A stretch of DNA of 64,000 nt from Paenibacillus albus. GTDB taxonomy: Bacteria > Bacillota > Bacilli > Paenibacillales > Paenibacillaceae. This document shows positions 27,364 to 36,385 of this stretch, one piece after another. A program made the translations under genes and the position numbers. Each line of letters starts with the position of its first letter. The stretch's first letter is position 1. The stretch spans positions 709,001-773,000 of the forward strand of contig NZ_CP034437.1 in NCBI RefSeq assembly GCF_003952225.1, given 5' to 3'. A model generated the notes under the pieces. That model did not search any database. It saw only the letters and a list, made by a program, of their open reading frames with translations, and was not told the origin of the DNA.

Positions 27364-28958
27364 CTAAGCTTGCGGCAGCCATATGGCAAAGGTTGTCCCT
27401 TTTCCATGCTCGCTCTCTACGTTTATTCTTCCTTTATGCAATTCAATAATGCTGTAGCTCATCGATAATCCTAGGCCTAATCCGTATTTTTTCGTTGAAT
27501 GGAACGGAGTGGCAAGCTTCTCTAACGTATCCTTATCCATTCCAAATCCATCATCGCTGATTACAATTTCAATCCCATGATCACGCTCACTCTGCTGGAT
27601 AACGACTGATATGTTCCCGTCTAAGTCAACGGCATCAAAGGCATTTTGCAAAACATTGAGAATGACCTGTTTTATTTTATCCTTATCCATATCAATCTCA
27701 TCTTTATATAAAGGCTGATATTGAACGTTTATGTTTTTACTATGAAGGTCATTTTCCATTAACGCCAAAATATCTTCAATGAGTGTATGTATGCCTACTT
27801 TAGTTTTTATGATTTCTTTCTGATCAGGCTTAGCCATCATTACAAATTGCTGAACAAGATTTTTTATTCTTTCTAATTCGCTAAAGATGATTCTGAAATA
27901 GTCTTTTTGCTTATGATCAGCTGTTTTGAAATTTTCTTTAAGGAGCGCTAATAAACCTATAATAGACGTAAGCGGATTTCGAATCTCATGAGCAAGTCCT
28001 GCGCCGATTTTACCTATAGCCGACAATTTCTCGCTTAACATAAGTTGTCTTTCTAAGACAAGCCTATCCGTAATGTCTCTAAACTGGCCGAATACGCCGA
28101 TGATTTGGCCCAATTCATCATAGATTGGGAATGAATCGAATAGAAACGTTTTGTTTGATATCGATATTTCTATATCTTCATACTTCTCGCTGCCTCTTAG
28201 AACACGTTCCATGTATTCTCCGATAACGGCTACTTCTGTAATCTGACGATCGCATAGTTCATCTTTTTTACTGGATAGAACTTTCTCGGCATACGGATTT
28301 ATTTCAACTATACTGCCGTTCTCATTGGTCAATATAATTCCGTTTCGACTGTTTTCCATTAGTACTTGATTCATGACTAATAACTTCTTATTCTGCTTCT
28401 TCGTTATTACCTCTCGTTCTATAGAATCTACGGCAGACTGGAGCAATCCCAGATGATATGGACTTACATGCTGAGCGGCCATCATCATCGAGATCGTCCC
28501 GCCTATCTTGCCTGAAGAACGAAAGGGTACAGAGAAGCAAGCACTTTCATGTAAACAACGGTAGAAATGGTCTGATCCAATGAGTCCGGCGGATTGTTCC
28601 ATTCTCAAAGCCATTTCAATGCTATTCGTGCCCACCTTCTCTTCCTCTAATCGGATTCCGGTGGATAAGCCCAATGATTCGATTTGCCACTTGATCATTT
28701 CGTCACCGTACAACTCAAGGATGTACCCCTCATGATCCGTAATACAGATTAATACGGCTGTCCCATCCAAATCGGATATTAACCTCGTCATAAACTCTCT
28801 TGCCACTGAAAGGGTAACATCAAGTACCTTCTTTTTTGCTCCACCACGCTTATTGGCAATTTTTCTTTAGGCGCCGGCAGATCATCGGGACTTAATTTAT
28901 GATCCAAACATTTTTGATGTGAGTTAGCTATATATGTACTTCTTGACTCTATGAACAT
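27364..28958 (-). CDS. Sensor histidine kinase (GAF-PAS-HisKA-HATPase), frame interrupted
   Basis: Cytoplasmic kinase of about 530 residues if whole. The N-terminal part (28840-28958) starts with MFIESRSTYIANSHQKC and lies in a different frame from the rest. The frames join at a run of six A on the minus strand (28832-28837): one more A would give VVEQKKKVLDVTLSVAREFM without a break. Downstream are a GAF-like domain (GTNSIEMALRMEQSAGL, HFYRCLHESACFSVPF), a PAS domain, HisKA with GLAHEIRNPLTS, and an ATPase domain (NVLQNAFDAVD, DDGFGM, GLGLGLS). No membrane segments. The main frame alone starts at a GTG (28806) lacking a ribosome site. Orphan kinases of this kind in spore formers often feed Spo0A; here that is only a guess. 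Confidence 0.8.
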
Positions 28959-29007
28959 TCTAGTCACCAACCGAATAGGGAATAAACACTATTGTCTATT
29001 ATAGATC

Positions 29008-29035
29008 AAAGACCTATCCACAGGGATAGGTCTTC
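29008..29035 (-). terminator. Hairpin below the stress protein gene
   Basis: Stem AAGACCTATCC / GGATAGGTCTT between the kinase and stress protein genes, both on the minus strand; modest T tail. Confidence 0.65.
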
Positions 29036-29069
29036 TTCTCTTAATTTATATATGTGTAATTTGTTAGCC

Positions 29070-29474
29070 TCAAAAAGGAATGTATCCTGGGTAGTAGTAG
29101 ATTGTATCGTCATACTCATCTTCCTTGTATTCTCTGCCGCCCCAGGCGATGACGAGGATTTTGTCTCTGTCCATCTCTCCTTCGAGATACTCGGCATATT
29201 CCTTGGAGATCCCGAGAGACCTCATCTTGGCGCGAAGCTCGTCACCTGTCGAGCGGAATACATTGGCAATCGCCGTACCGACGCCTTCGACAGTTACCCC
29301 AATCTGCTCGGCACTCGTGTTCTTCGCGATTCTCTCCGTCCTGTCCTTATCATGGGTCAGTACGAAGATATTGTGCGGATCATAGCCTTCGCCGCGGAAG
29401 CGCATAACCTCCCGTTGAACCTCGTTCAAGCTGCCCACCGTGTGAACCTTCGTCGTCATCGTTTCGATTGTCAT
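29070..29474 (-). CDS. General stress protein 17M-like (YflT family)
   Basis: 134 residues. The N-terminal domain (VHTVGSLNEVQREVMRFRGE, NIFVLTHDKDRT) matches the heat-induced YflT/GSP17M family, which in Bacillus belongs to the general stress regulon; the biochemical role is unknown. The tail is rich in Tyr, Asp and Glu. GAGGAGG lies 7 bases before the ATG. It follows a small membrane protein gene by 64 bases and may share its transcript. Confidence 0.83.
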   Translation of the reverse strand: MTIETMTTKVHTVGSLNEVQREVMRFRGEGYDPHNIFVLTHDKDRTERIAKNTSAEQIGVTVEGVGTAIANVFRSTGDELRAKMRSLGISKEYAEYLEGEMDRDKILVIAWGGREYKEDEYDDTIYYYPGYIPF

Positions 29475-29538
29475 TGTAATTCCTCCTCGTTAACGAATGT
29501 TTGGTACAAAGTTAAAGCTTGGGACTAGCAGCTTACAG

Positions 29539-29700
29539 CTATGCTCGTCGTCTTCCGAAAATGAACGAAACCAAGAACATGACCAGAAAGACAACGAATA
29601 GGATCTTCGCGATGCCGGCTAACGTGGACACAATGCCGAGAAAGCCGAATATGCCAGCAATGATTGCGAAGATGAAAAACATCAGTGCCCATCCTAACAT
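29539..29700 (-). CDS. Small membrane protein (DUF1328-like)
   Basis: 53 residues, [20 protein letters not shown] onwards, with two hydrophobic segments and a basic end (FGRRRA). It matches the tiny DUF1328-type membrane proteins, often stress-induced. GAGGTG lies 6 bases upstream of the ATG. A possible sigma-B-type promoter lies upstream. Confidence 0.8.
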   Translation of the reverse strand: MLGWALMFFIFAIIAGIFGFLGIVSTLAGIAKILFVVFLVMFLVSFIFGRRRA

Positions 29701-29753
29701 ATGAATCACCTCTTCCTTCCAAAGCTGCTTGTTTCCCTTGCTTGAAAATGGAT

Positions 29754-29779
29754 TAACCCTATTGGTTCGGGATTGAAAC
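29754..29779 (-). promoter_or_regulatory. Possible sigma-B-type promoter
   Basis: Minus strand GTTTCA (29779-29774), 14-base spacer, GGGTTA (29759-29754), about 54 bases before the small membrane protein start. It resembles the GTTTAA-N14-GGGTAT stress promoter with one or two mismatches. Confidence 0.35.
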
Positions 29780-29942
29780 AACAGAATTTGGAAATATCCT
29801 TCTTTTCTCATGTGATATTCGGCTATTAATGAAGAGCTTTTCGATCGAGTTTCGCTATGAAAATGGTCTGTTTCATATCTGGCCAAGCTGTGTAAAAATG
29901 CACAAGCTTGCAACACACAATTCGAGAAGGTGGTGTTGTTCG

Positions 29943-30797
29943 ATGAATAAACATAAGGTACATGTTAATGGCATCGACATGGTGTATGAGGAGTACGGTC
30001 ACAGCAACGAAAGAGCGATCGTACTGCTACATGGCTTCTGCGGCTCTTCTCTTTATTGGCATAAGGTTTGTCCTCAGCTCAGCAAACATTATCGGGTCAT
30101 CCTGCCAAACCTTAGGGGCCATGGAGGCACCGAGGTCCCGGATGGAGTCTATACGATGGAGACGATGGCAGACGACATTCTGGGCTTAATCGATTTATTG
30201 GGTCTGGACAAAACGGTGATCTTCGGTCACTCCATGGGCGGCTATGTGGCGCTCGCCTTCGCGGACAAATATTCGCATCGGTTGTCAGGCTTCGGCTTGA
30301 TCCACTCCACGGCGCTTCCCGATACTCCCGTGGTAAAGGCCAAGCGTCTCCAAGATATTGAGGATATCAAGCGGGATGGCATCCACGAATACGTGGAGAA
30401 AATGACCGAGCGCTTATTCGTCGAATCGACGCGGGAGGAAATTCCGGATGAGGTCCATCGGATTAAATCCGTGGGTAAAGTCATGCAGCCTGAAGGCGCG
30501 ATTCACGCGCTTGAGGGGATGCGAATACGCAAGGACCGCAGCGCCGTGCTCTACGAGGCGAACTTCCCTGTTCTGCTCGTCGCCGGTTCGGAGGATCATG
30601 TGATTTCCCCGGACGAGGCTTTCGGCGTGAATGAAGGACATGTACCCAGGTCAACCTTCAATTACCCTCACATTTCAGAGAATACGTTTGAGGGCATCGC
30701 CCACATGAGTCTTGTCGAAGTGCCGGAGCAGCTTGCTCGTCTGATGGCGAACTATCTAAGGACCCTTCACGAGAGGGAAACTTTGCGGATTCTTTAA
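29943..30797 (+). CDS. Alpha/beta-fold hydrolase
   Basis: 284 residues. The oxyanion motif is [12 protein letters not shown], the nucleophile elbow GHSMGG, the acid probably in [13 protein letters not shown], and the histidine in [12 protein letters not shown]. Substrate unknown (esterase or C-C hydrolase-like). The ATG at 29943 has AAGGTGG about 9 bases upstream; the frame is open further upstream without a better start. Confidence 0.87.
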   Translation: MNKHKVHVNGIDMVYEEYGHSNERAIVLLHGFCGSSLYWHKVCPQLSKHYRVILPNLRGHGGTEVPDGVYTMETMADDILGLIDLLGLDKTVIFGHSMGGYVALAFADKYSHRLSGFGLIHSTALPDTPVVKAKRLQDIEDIKRDGIHEYVEKMTERLFVESTREEIPDEVHRIKSVGKVMQPEGAIHALEGMRIRKDRSAVLYEANFPVLLVAGSEDHVISPDEAFGVNEGHVPRSTFNYPHISENTFEGIAHMSLVEVPEQLARLMANYLRTLHERETLRIL

Positions 30798-30836
30798 TGG
30801 AGGTTTGCCGGAAATGATGCGCAGCATTCATAGAAT

Positions 30837-30885
30837 GAAATAAACGGGGACCGCAGAGGTCCCCGTTTATTTTTATTTTTTTAGA
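30837..30885 (+). terminator. Strong bidirectional terminator
   Basis: Stem ATAAACGGGGACC / GGTCCCCGTTTAT with a T-rich tail on the plus strand; it separates the hydrolase from the convergent MFS gene. Confidence 0.88.
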
Positions 30886-30910
30886 AAAAGCTATGCACGG
30901 AACATCAACA

Positions 30911-32368
30911 TTAATGGCCTGCATCCATGACGACAGCCGGTTGAGCCGCTTGCCCCTTAGCCGGCCTTCTGAGCGTGAACGCGAGCAGCAACCCTACCGC
31001 AGCAAACATAGCAATCAATAGATACGCATTATGAAAAGCGTGCGACATCGCATCCGGAATCGGCGCCTCGCCTTGGCTCGAATAATGATTCGTACGGCTG
31101 ACAAGCAGCGTCGTCAATCCCGCTATAGCGAACGACCCGACGACCTGCTGGGCGGCGCTTGTCAACGAGGTCACTTTGCCGACCAGCTCCTTGGGAGCCG
31201 TTTGAATCAGATGCGTATTCAAGGCGATGAAGGACATCCCTGTTCCGAATCCGATCAGCATACGTGGAGCCAAGAACAACCACGGGCTGTCGCTCGGATC
31301 AATGAGCGAGAACAAGTACGCGCCTACCGTAATTAGGATTAATCCGCCGATGACCAACGGACGTGCACCGATGCGGTCGAACAATCGTCCGCTAAACGGC
31401 ATCATCGTCGCGGAGGCTAATGCCTGCGGCAAGGTCCATAATCCTGCCTCAAATGCACTCATTCCCATTAATCGCTGCATGAAGTACGGAATAGCGAAGA
31501 TTAGCCCGAACATGGTGAACTGCATGACCCACTGCACGATAATCCCGCGAGTAAATTGCATGGAGCGGAATACTCTGAGCTCGAGCAGAGGCTCTCTCTT
31601 CTTGCGGAGCTCGATAATGACGAACAAGATCATCGCGATGGCACCGATGGTGAGACCCGCGACTGTCTTCGCAGAAGACCACCCATTCCCCGCTTCGCTT
31701 AACCCGTACGACAGACCGCCGAATGCGAATGGCGCAAGCGCGATGCCCGCGTAATCGAGCGGTGCAGACGCTTTTTTCGGGAGATTAGGCAATGACAGGA
31801 CGCTCATGATTACGCCGGCGATTCCAACCGGTATATTGATGAGGAAGATCCATTGCCAATTGACGTAGTCGACCAGATAACCGGCTACGACCGGTCCAAG
31901 TGCCGGTGCAAGAAGGACAGGCAAGCCCATCATGCCCATAATTTTGCCCACCGACTCTGGAGGGCTGATTCGATAAGTCATTGCGAAGGCGATCGGCATG
32001 ACCATCCCGCCGCCTAGTCCTTGCACGATTCGAAAGGCGATTAGCTGCTCCGCCGTGCCCGCCAACGCGCACAGAATCGAACCGAGAATGAACAGGATAA
32101 TGGATACGATGAAGGTCTGTTTCGCCCCGAAACGGTCGGAGAACCATCCCGCCATCGGAATGACGACGGCTTGAGAGAGCGAATAGCCCGTGATCGTCCA
32201 TTGAATAAGGCTTAATGAGCTGTGCAGATCATCGGCAAGCGTCGGAATGGCGACATTAACCGCAGTCGTATCCAAGATCACCATAAACAGCCCAACGACA
32301 ATCGCAATAAGCGGAGCAAGGAGCGAGCGGACGGACATAGACTCGTTTGCATGAATTTCTGCGGACAT
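30911..32368 (-). CDS. DHA2-family MFS efflux transporter
   Basis: About 485 residues, 14 membrane segments. LDTTAVNVAIPTLADDL, GWFSDRFGAKQTF and APALGPVVAGYLVDY are the family motifs. Probably a multidrug exporter. ATG 32368 has GGGGG 8 bases upstream. It is divergent from the TetR gene at 32529, its likely regulator. Confidence 0.9.
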   Translation of the reverse strand: MSAEIHANESMSVRSLLAPLIAIVVGLFMVILDTTAVNVAIPTLADDLHSSLSLIQWTITGYSLSQAVVIPMAGWFSDRFGAKQTFIVSIILFILGSILCALAGTAEQLIAFRIVQGLGGGMVMPIAFAMTYRISPPESVGKIMGMMGLPVLLAPALGPVVAGYLVDYVNWQWIFLINIPVGIAGVIMSVLSLPNLPKKASAPLDYAGIALAPFAFGGLSYGLSEAGNGWSSAKTVAGLTIGAIAMILFVIIELRKKREPLLELRVFRSMQFTRGIIVQWVMQFTMFGLIFAIPYFMQRLMGMSAFEAGLWTLPQALASATMMPFSGRLFDRIGARPLVIGGLILITVGAYLFSLIDPSDSPWLFLAPRMLIGFGTGMSFIALNTHLIQTAPKELVGKVTSLTSAAQQVVGSFAIAGLTTLLVSRTNHYSSQGEAPIPDAMSHAFHNAYLLIAMFAAVGLLLAFTLRRPAKGQAAQPAVVMDAGH

Positions 32369-32436
32369 TATAAATTCCCCCAAGGTTAATCATTTTACTG
32401 CTATAAAAATAGCACACCCCACCTTATGAAATAAAC

Positions 32437-32460
32437 TAATTTAATAAAAAAGTTAAATTA
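32437..32460. promoter_or_regulatory. Candidate operator in the MFS/TetR spacer
   Basis: Perfect 8-bp arms TAATTTAA / TTAAATTA with an 8-base spacer. The region is AT-rich, so chance is a real possibility. Confidence 0.4.
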
Positions 32461-32469
32461 ATAAAGAGG

Positions 32470-32498
32470 TTTATAACACTCGCCAGATGTTCTATACT
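32470..32498 (+). promoter_or_regulatory. Promoter of the TetR gene
   Basis: -35 TTTATA (32470-32475), 17-base spacer, -10 TATACT (32493-32498), about 30 bases before the start codon. Confidence 0.5.
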
Positions 32499-32528
32499 TA
32501 GAGTTGGTCATCCTGGAGGTGTTGAGAA

Positions 32529-33233
32529 ATGTCGGAAACCGTTTGCGATCCGTTATTCGAGAAACGGGAGAAGCTTGTGATGCGCTTGATGCCCTACGTC
32601 CAGAAGAACGGCTTTAGCTCGCTCAAGATGGACGATGCGGCCAAATATATGGATATCAGCAAACCGACGATGTACAAGTATTTCGCGTCGAAAACCGAAA
32701 TCGCGGAAAGTCTCATTGATAAATTCGTACTGTATGTATCCCATCAAATGCTGGCGGAAGCTCCGCCCAAGCTGTCGCCGGAGCTGCAATCGCAGCCGAC
32801 CGCCGAAGAGCTGAAGTTCTACAACGAGTCCTTTGCCATAGCGTTCAAGCTCACGATCAAGCTGTCGTTCTACTTGACGGATGTTCTCCTTCAAGACTTG
32901 AATGCATCCTATCCCGACTTGTACGCCAAGCTTGCGGGAGCCATAGAGCTATGCAAGAACAAGCTCGCCGACTACTTCAACAGTGGCATTGCGCTTGGTG
33001 TTTTCTATCCGATTCATGCGGGCCTTTATTTGACCCAATCCGATCTCGTGTTCCGCAAGATACTGGATCCCAAGTGGCTGATGCTGCAGAACATGACGAT
33101 GAAGCAGGCTTTGATGGACTTCTACAAGTCGATGAAGCACCAGGTGTTCTACGAGAAATGGTTGGATGAAGACAACTCCGTAATGGGTGCTTACTTCGAT
33201 GCCTTGATCGCCGGAATGCGCGCATACGAATAA
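32529..33233 (+). CDS. TetR-family regulator
   Basis: 234 residues. The HTH reads LKMDDAAKYMDISKPTMYKY followed by FASKTEIAESLID. The long helical C-terminal domain is not recognisable. GGAGG lies 9 bases before the ATG. Its divergent neighbour is a DHA2 pump gene, the probable target. Confidence 0.87.
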   Translation: MSETVCDPLFEKREKLVMRLMPYVQKNGFSSLKMDDAAKYMDISKPTMYKYFASKTEIAESLIDKFVLYVSHQMLAEAPPKLSPELQSQPTAEELKFYNESFAIAFKLTIKLSFYLTDVLLQDLNASYPDLYAKLAGAIELCKNKLADYFNSGIALGVFYPIHAGLYLTQSDLVFRKILDPKWLMLQNMTMKQALMDFYKSMKHQVFYEKWLDEDNSVMGAYFDALIAGMRAYE

Positions 33234-33235
33234 GA

Positions 33236-33267
33236 AGAGCCTCCTTCGCTTTAGTGAAGGAGGCTCT
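33236..33267. terminator. Bidirectional terminator
   Basis: Stem AGAGCCTCCTTC / GAAGGAGGCTCT between the TetR gene and the convergent broken MFS gene. Confidence 0.75.
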
Positions 33268-33283
33268 CTTCTATTCATGTCAT

Positions 33284-34482
33284 TTAGTTTAAAGGCCGGT
33301 TCACAGAAAGAAGCCTGCGGTGCTGCTTTTTGTGCATAATCGATATACCTACAAAGATGGAGCAGGAAATAAGAGCTAATAATGAACCTGTTACATACAG
33401 CACATTGAAGCCATAATGATCGATAATCCATCCGCCGCTGCTGCTTGCAATGAGACTAGCCAAACTGCCGGCAATAATGGCGAAGATCGTTTGTCCTGTC
33501 GCCTTTAAGCCCTCAGGACTCATTTCATATATAAAATTAACCGCCGCCGCTGAGTATAAGCCAAACGTAATCCCATGAAGCATCTGGTTCATAAATAACA
33601 ATTGGAATGTCGGTTCCATAGAAAGTACGAACCATCGAAGGGCTGCAACCCCCGTACTAAAAGCGAGAACATTGAAATAACCGAACCGTCGCAGCAAATA
33701 CGCAGAGAAAATAAACAGTGGTAACTCGCTCATTGCTGAGACCGTGCTAAGCATACCGAGCTTCTGCGCTACTTCTCCTCCTAGTTTATTGACTAGTACC
33801 GGAAAGAACACACTGTTAAAGCCATTACCAAGCCCCACCAACAAACTACACAGTAAAAACAAAACGAAATAACGATTCGCCGCTAACTGACGGAAACCCG
33901 CAGCCATGGCACTTGGCTTTGCTATTTGCCATCAGAAGCCGGTTTTACGCGCAGCAACGCAATGATTGCAATTACACTCGTAACGAGATAAGTAACAAAT
34001 ATCATATTTATGCCATAGTGATTGTACATCATGCCTAACGGAGTCACTGCTAGCGCAAAACTGATTGATCCTAATACGCGGATGCCCCCATAACTTTGAC
34101 CATTGGCCCGGGCATGGCTTATTGTAATTTCCTCCATACTCGGTTTCACGGCCAAGGACAGAAAGAAATAGACCGCAGACACCATAATATACATGTAAAA
34201 ACGCTCATTGCTTAGCAAGTACCCGAACGTAACGATCGGTGTCAGCAATAAGCTCACCAACAATAATCGCTTTCCTATCCCATATCGATCGCTAAGATAA
34301 CCCCAAACCGACTGTGCCGCCAGTCCAATAAGCGGTCCCAGCGAGTATAGAACTCCGATCTGTTGGTTGCTAAGCCCCTCTTGGGCAAACCAGTAGCTTA
34401 AGAATGGAACGAAAGAAGCATTGGCTATATAGAACATAAACATAAACACGTGCATCGAATATTTGTTGTTTAATGGGTTCAT
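33284..34482 (-). pseudogene. MFS transporter (MFS_1-like) split by a frameshift
   Basis: Two adjacent frames together make one 12-segment transporter of about 400 residues. The N-half (33922-34482) has segments 1-6 and YSLGPLIGLAAQSVWGYLSD; the C-half (33284-33907) has segments 7-12. The N-half ends at a TAG (33922-33924) straight after GAT GGC AAA; one extra A there gives DGKIAKPSAMAAG and restores the frame. The C-half ATG has no ribosome site. The start is ATG 34482 with AAGGAAG upstream. Either a true pseudogene or a one-base sequence error. Confidence 0.75.
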
Positions 34483-34529
34483 GACCAACTTCCTTACTTT
34501 TCTATTTCACATCTAACTGGCAAAAATTT

Positions 34530-34550
34530 AGGGCCCCATGAGGGGGCCCT
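34530..34550 (-). terminator. GGGCCCC hairpin upstream of the MFS gene
   Basis: AGGGCCCC / GGGGGCCCT, with AAATTTTTG following on the minus strand. It terminates whatever transcript enters from the 34.6-34.8 kb segment. Confidence 0.55.
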
Positions 34551-34770
34551 AGCTAGAAAATAACCATCACATCATTGTAATGTTAGACGAATACAGCAGA
34601 AACATATTAATAATAGCATTAATGCTTCATGCGCACTAGAGATTTCCTTCAATGGGCGCACCATGGTAAGGGTCAAACCGAGACGGTTCCCCGTCCCCGG
34701 CTTGAGGCGATGGAGCGGTATTTCCAATAAGACAAAGCATATAAGACCTATCATTCATAGAGCTAAAACG
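34551..34770. other. Unexplained spacer with a possible 34-residue frame
   Basis: This stretch lies between two minus-strand terminators and holds no recognisable gene. A minus-strand frame at 34636-34740 encodes 34 residues (starts MLCLIGNTAPSPQAG, ends FDPYHGAPIEGNL) with only a weak AGGT upstream. I cannot identify it and do not claim it is expressed. Confidence 0.3.
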
Positions 34771-34793
34771 AAAGGCACCCGCTTCGGGTGCCT
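34771..34793 (-). terminator. Terminator of the first SDR gene
   Basis: Stem AGGCACCC / GGGTGCCT; the minus strand continues TTCGTTTTA. Confidence 0.75.
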
Positions 34794-34842
34794 CTTAGTT
34801 ACAATAATAATAAGATCAGCAAGATTCCGTTCCCTGCAGCTG

Positions 34843-35748
34843 TTACAAAAGACCCGCCAACGTCTCGCCTTGCTCTAATTTTGTGTACGAAATGCTGAAT
34901 TTCCAAAGTTCAAGCGCATGATCCTCATTATAAGAAAGCGGAGATGAAGGAATCGTCTCCGTACCCCTATCGTAATATTCGCCTGTCACTTGTCCATAAT
35001 TGTCACCTGTCATAATTTCCGCTAAACCCTTTGATGAACCCTCAAGTGAACCGATTCTGTCAGATACAGCCTCTAAGAATTCGGGAGTAAACCGTGATTT
35101 ATCGAGTGCGAAGTTCGTATTCGTCATCAGGCCGGGATTAAGTGCATTTACCGTAATTGTCGAATCCATGCGCGCAAGCCTTCGGCTTAATTCATAGGTG
35201 AAATAGAGGTTGCACAGTTTGGAAAAAGGATAACGAACGAAAGATTCCCCTAGTTTATTGTCTGGATGCGCCAATGCCGATGTGCCCGGCCAAGTCAGTT
35301 CATCGCCAGGGGGCTTGTGCATGTCACTGCTCACCATTAGGATGCGGCCCGCTGGCTGCATGGAAGGAAGCAGAAGATTGGTGAGCAGAAAATGACCCAA
35401 ATGATTCGTCTCAAATACAATATCAAAGCCGTCTTGTGTTAGTCCTTTATTCATGCCGTTTATTCCAGCATTACAAACGAGCCCGAAAAGTGGCTCTTCG
35501 TTCTGCTCATTGTACCTCTTCACGAAAGTGCGAACCGAAGCAAGTGAGGCAACATCAAGCTCCATGGTCTGAATCTCAGCATGGGGGCTGCTCTTCATAA
35601 TTTCAGCTTTTGCCTGTTCTGCCCTCTCATTATTCCGGGCAGCCAGTATCACCCGGTATTCAGGGGAACGTGCAATAAGCCGGGCTGCTTCGAATCCAAG
35701 TCCCGAATTGGCCCCTGTAATGATGATGGTCTTTTTATTGTTTGGCAT
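34843..35748 (-). CDS. Short-chain dehydrogenase/reductase
   Basis: 301 residues. The NAD(P)-binding motif is TGANSGLGFEAARL, then CNAGI, the Ser in LMVSSDMH and the catalytic YPFSK. Length and the extended loop around 150-190 resemble the retinol dehydrogenase/protochlorophyllide reductase-like SDRs. Substrate unknown. ATG 35748 has AAGGAGG 6 bases upstream. A MarR-type gene follows upstream on the same strand. Confidence 0.87.
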   Translation of the reverse strand: MPNNKKTIIITGANSGLGFEAARLIARSPEYRVILAARNNERAEQAKAEIMKSSPHAEIQTMELDVASLASVRTFVKRYNEQNEEPLFGLVCNAGINGMNKGLTQDGFDIVFETNHLGHFLLTNLLLPSMQPAGRILMVSSDMHKPPGDELTWPGTSALAHPDNKLGESFVRYPFSKLCNLYFTYELSRRLARMDSTITVNALNPGLMTNTNFALDKSRFTPEFLEAVSDRIGSLEGSSKGLAEIMTGDNYGQVTGEYYDRGTETIPSSPLSYNEDHALELWKFSISYTKLEQGETLAGLL

Positions 35749-35798
35749 GGATATCCTCCTTGGCTTAAAATTTGGCACGATATCTCAACAGCCTTATT

Positions 35799-36224
35799 TC
35801 ACTTTAAAATATCGCTTACCTTTTTTAATCCGTCCTTTAAGCTATTTATTTCTGAATCACACAAGGAATTCAATATCACATTTTCCAAATCCAAAAATAC
35901 CTTTTGAATTAGATCGGCTAGCTTTTTCCCGTCTTCAGTCATATATAATTGTTTTTGCCTTTCATTACCGACCGTAATTTCGCGTTTTATATACTTATCA
36001 TTTTCTAAGTTTTTTAAAATATTAGTGATTGTCGCATCTTTCTTCCCTAGATATTGAGCCAAATCTCTTTGTATGGATCCAGGATGCGTATATATATAAT
36101 TTAATGTTCGAGCCTGAATCTCATTAAGCTCTAATTTTTTTAACTGCTTAAGAATATAGGTTTTTTGCAAAATCTGAACAAGATGGATTTGTTCTGAAAT
36201 CGTATTCGTTCCTTTTATCATCAT
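35799..36224 (-). CDS. MarR-family regulator
   Basis: About 141 residues. The winged helix contains IQRDLAQYLGKKDATITNIL and KNLENDKYIKREIT. ATG 36224 has AGGGG 5 bases upstream. It is divergent from the SDR gene at 36386 and precedes another SDR gene on its own strand; it probably controls both. Confidence 0.87.
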   Translation of the reverse strand: MMIKGTNTISEQIHLVQILQKTYILKQLKKLELNEIQARTLNYIYTHPGSIQRDLAQYLGKKDATITNILKNLENDKYIKREITVGNERQKQLYMTEDGKKLADLIQKVFLDLENVILNSLCDSEINSLKDGLKKVSDILK

Positions 36225-36284
36225 ACCTACCCCTTTTAAACAATCATACCACAACAATTTAAAAACAAATAGTTAAAAATACAA

Positions 36285-36321
36285 CAATTAAATTGACAAC
36301 TATCTCGAGAGGTAGTACGAT
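36285..36321 (+). promoter_or_regulatory. Promoter with overlapping palindrome for the SDR gene
   Basis: Consensus -35 TTGACA (36293-36298), 17-base spacer, -10 TACGAT (36316-36321). The palindrome CAATTAAATTG (36285-36295) overlaps the -35, a likely MarR site; a related CAATTTAA half-site lies on the marR side near 36255. Confidence 0.65.
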
Positions 36322-36385
36322 GCTTATCAAATAGAAGATCTTATTAAACGATTTCAAAACTTGTACTTAAAGGAGCGTGCTTATC

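Noticed and set aside
34663..34878. 71-codon plus-strand frame rich in Arg
   Set aside because: Crosses a terminator and the end of the SDR gene on the other strand; no ribosome site or similarity that I recognise.
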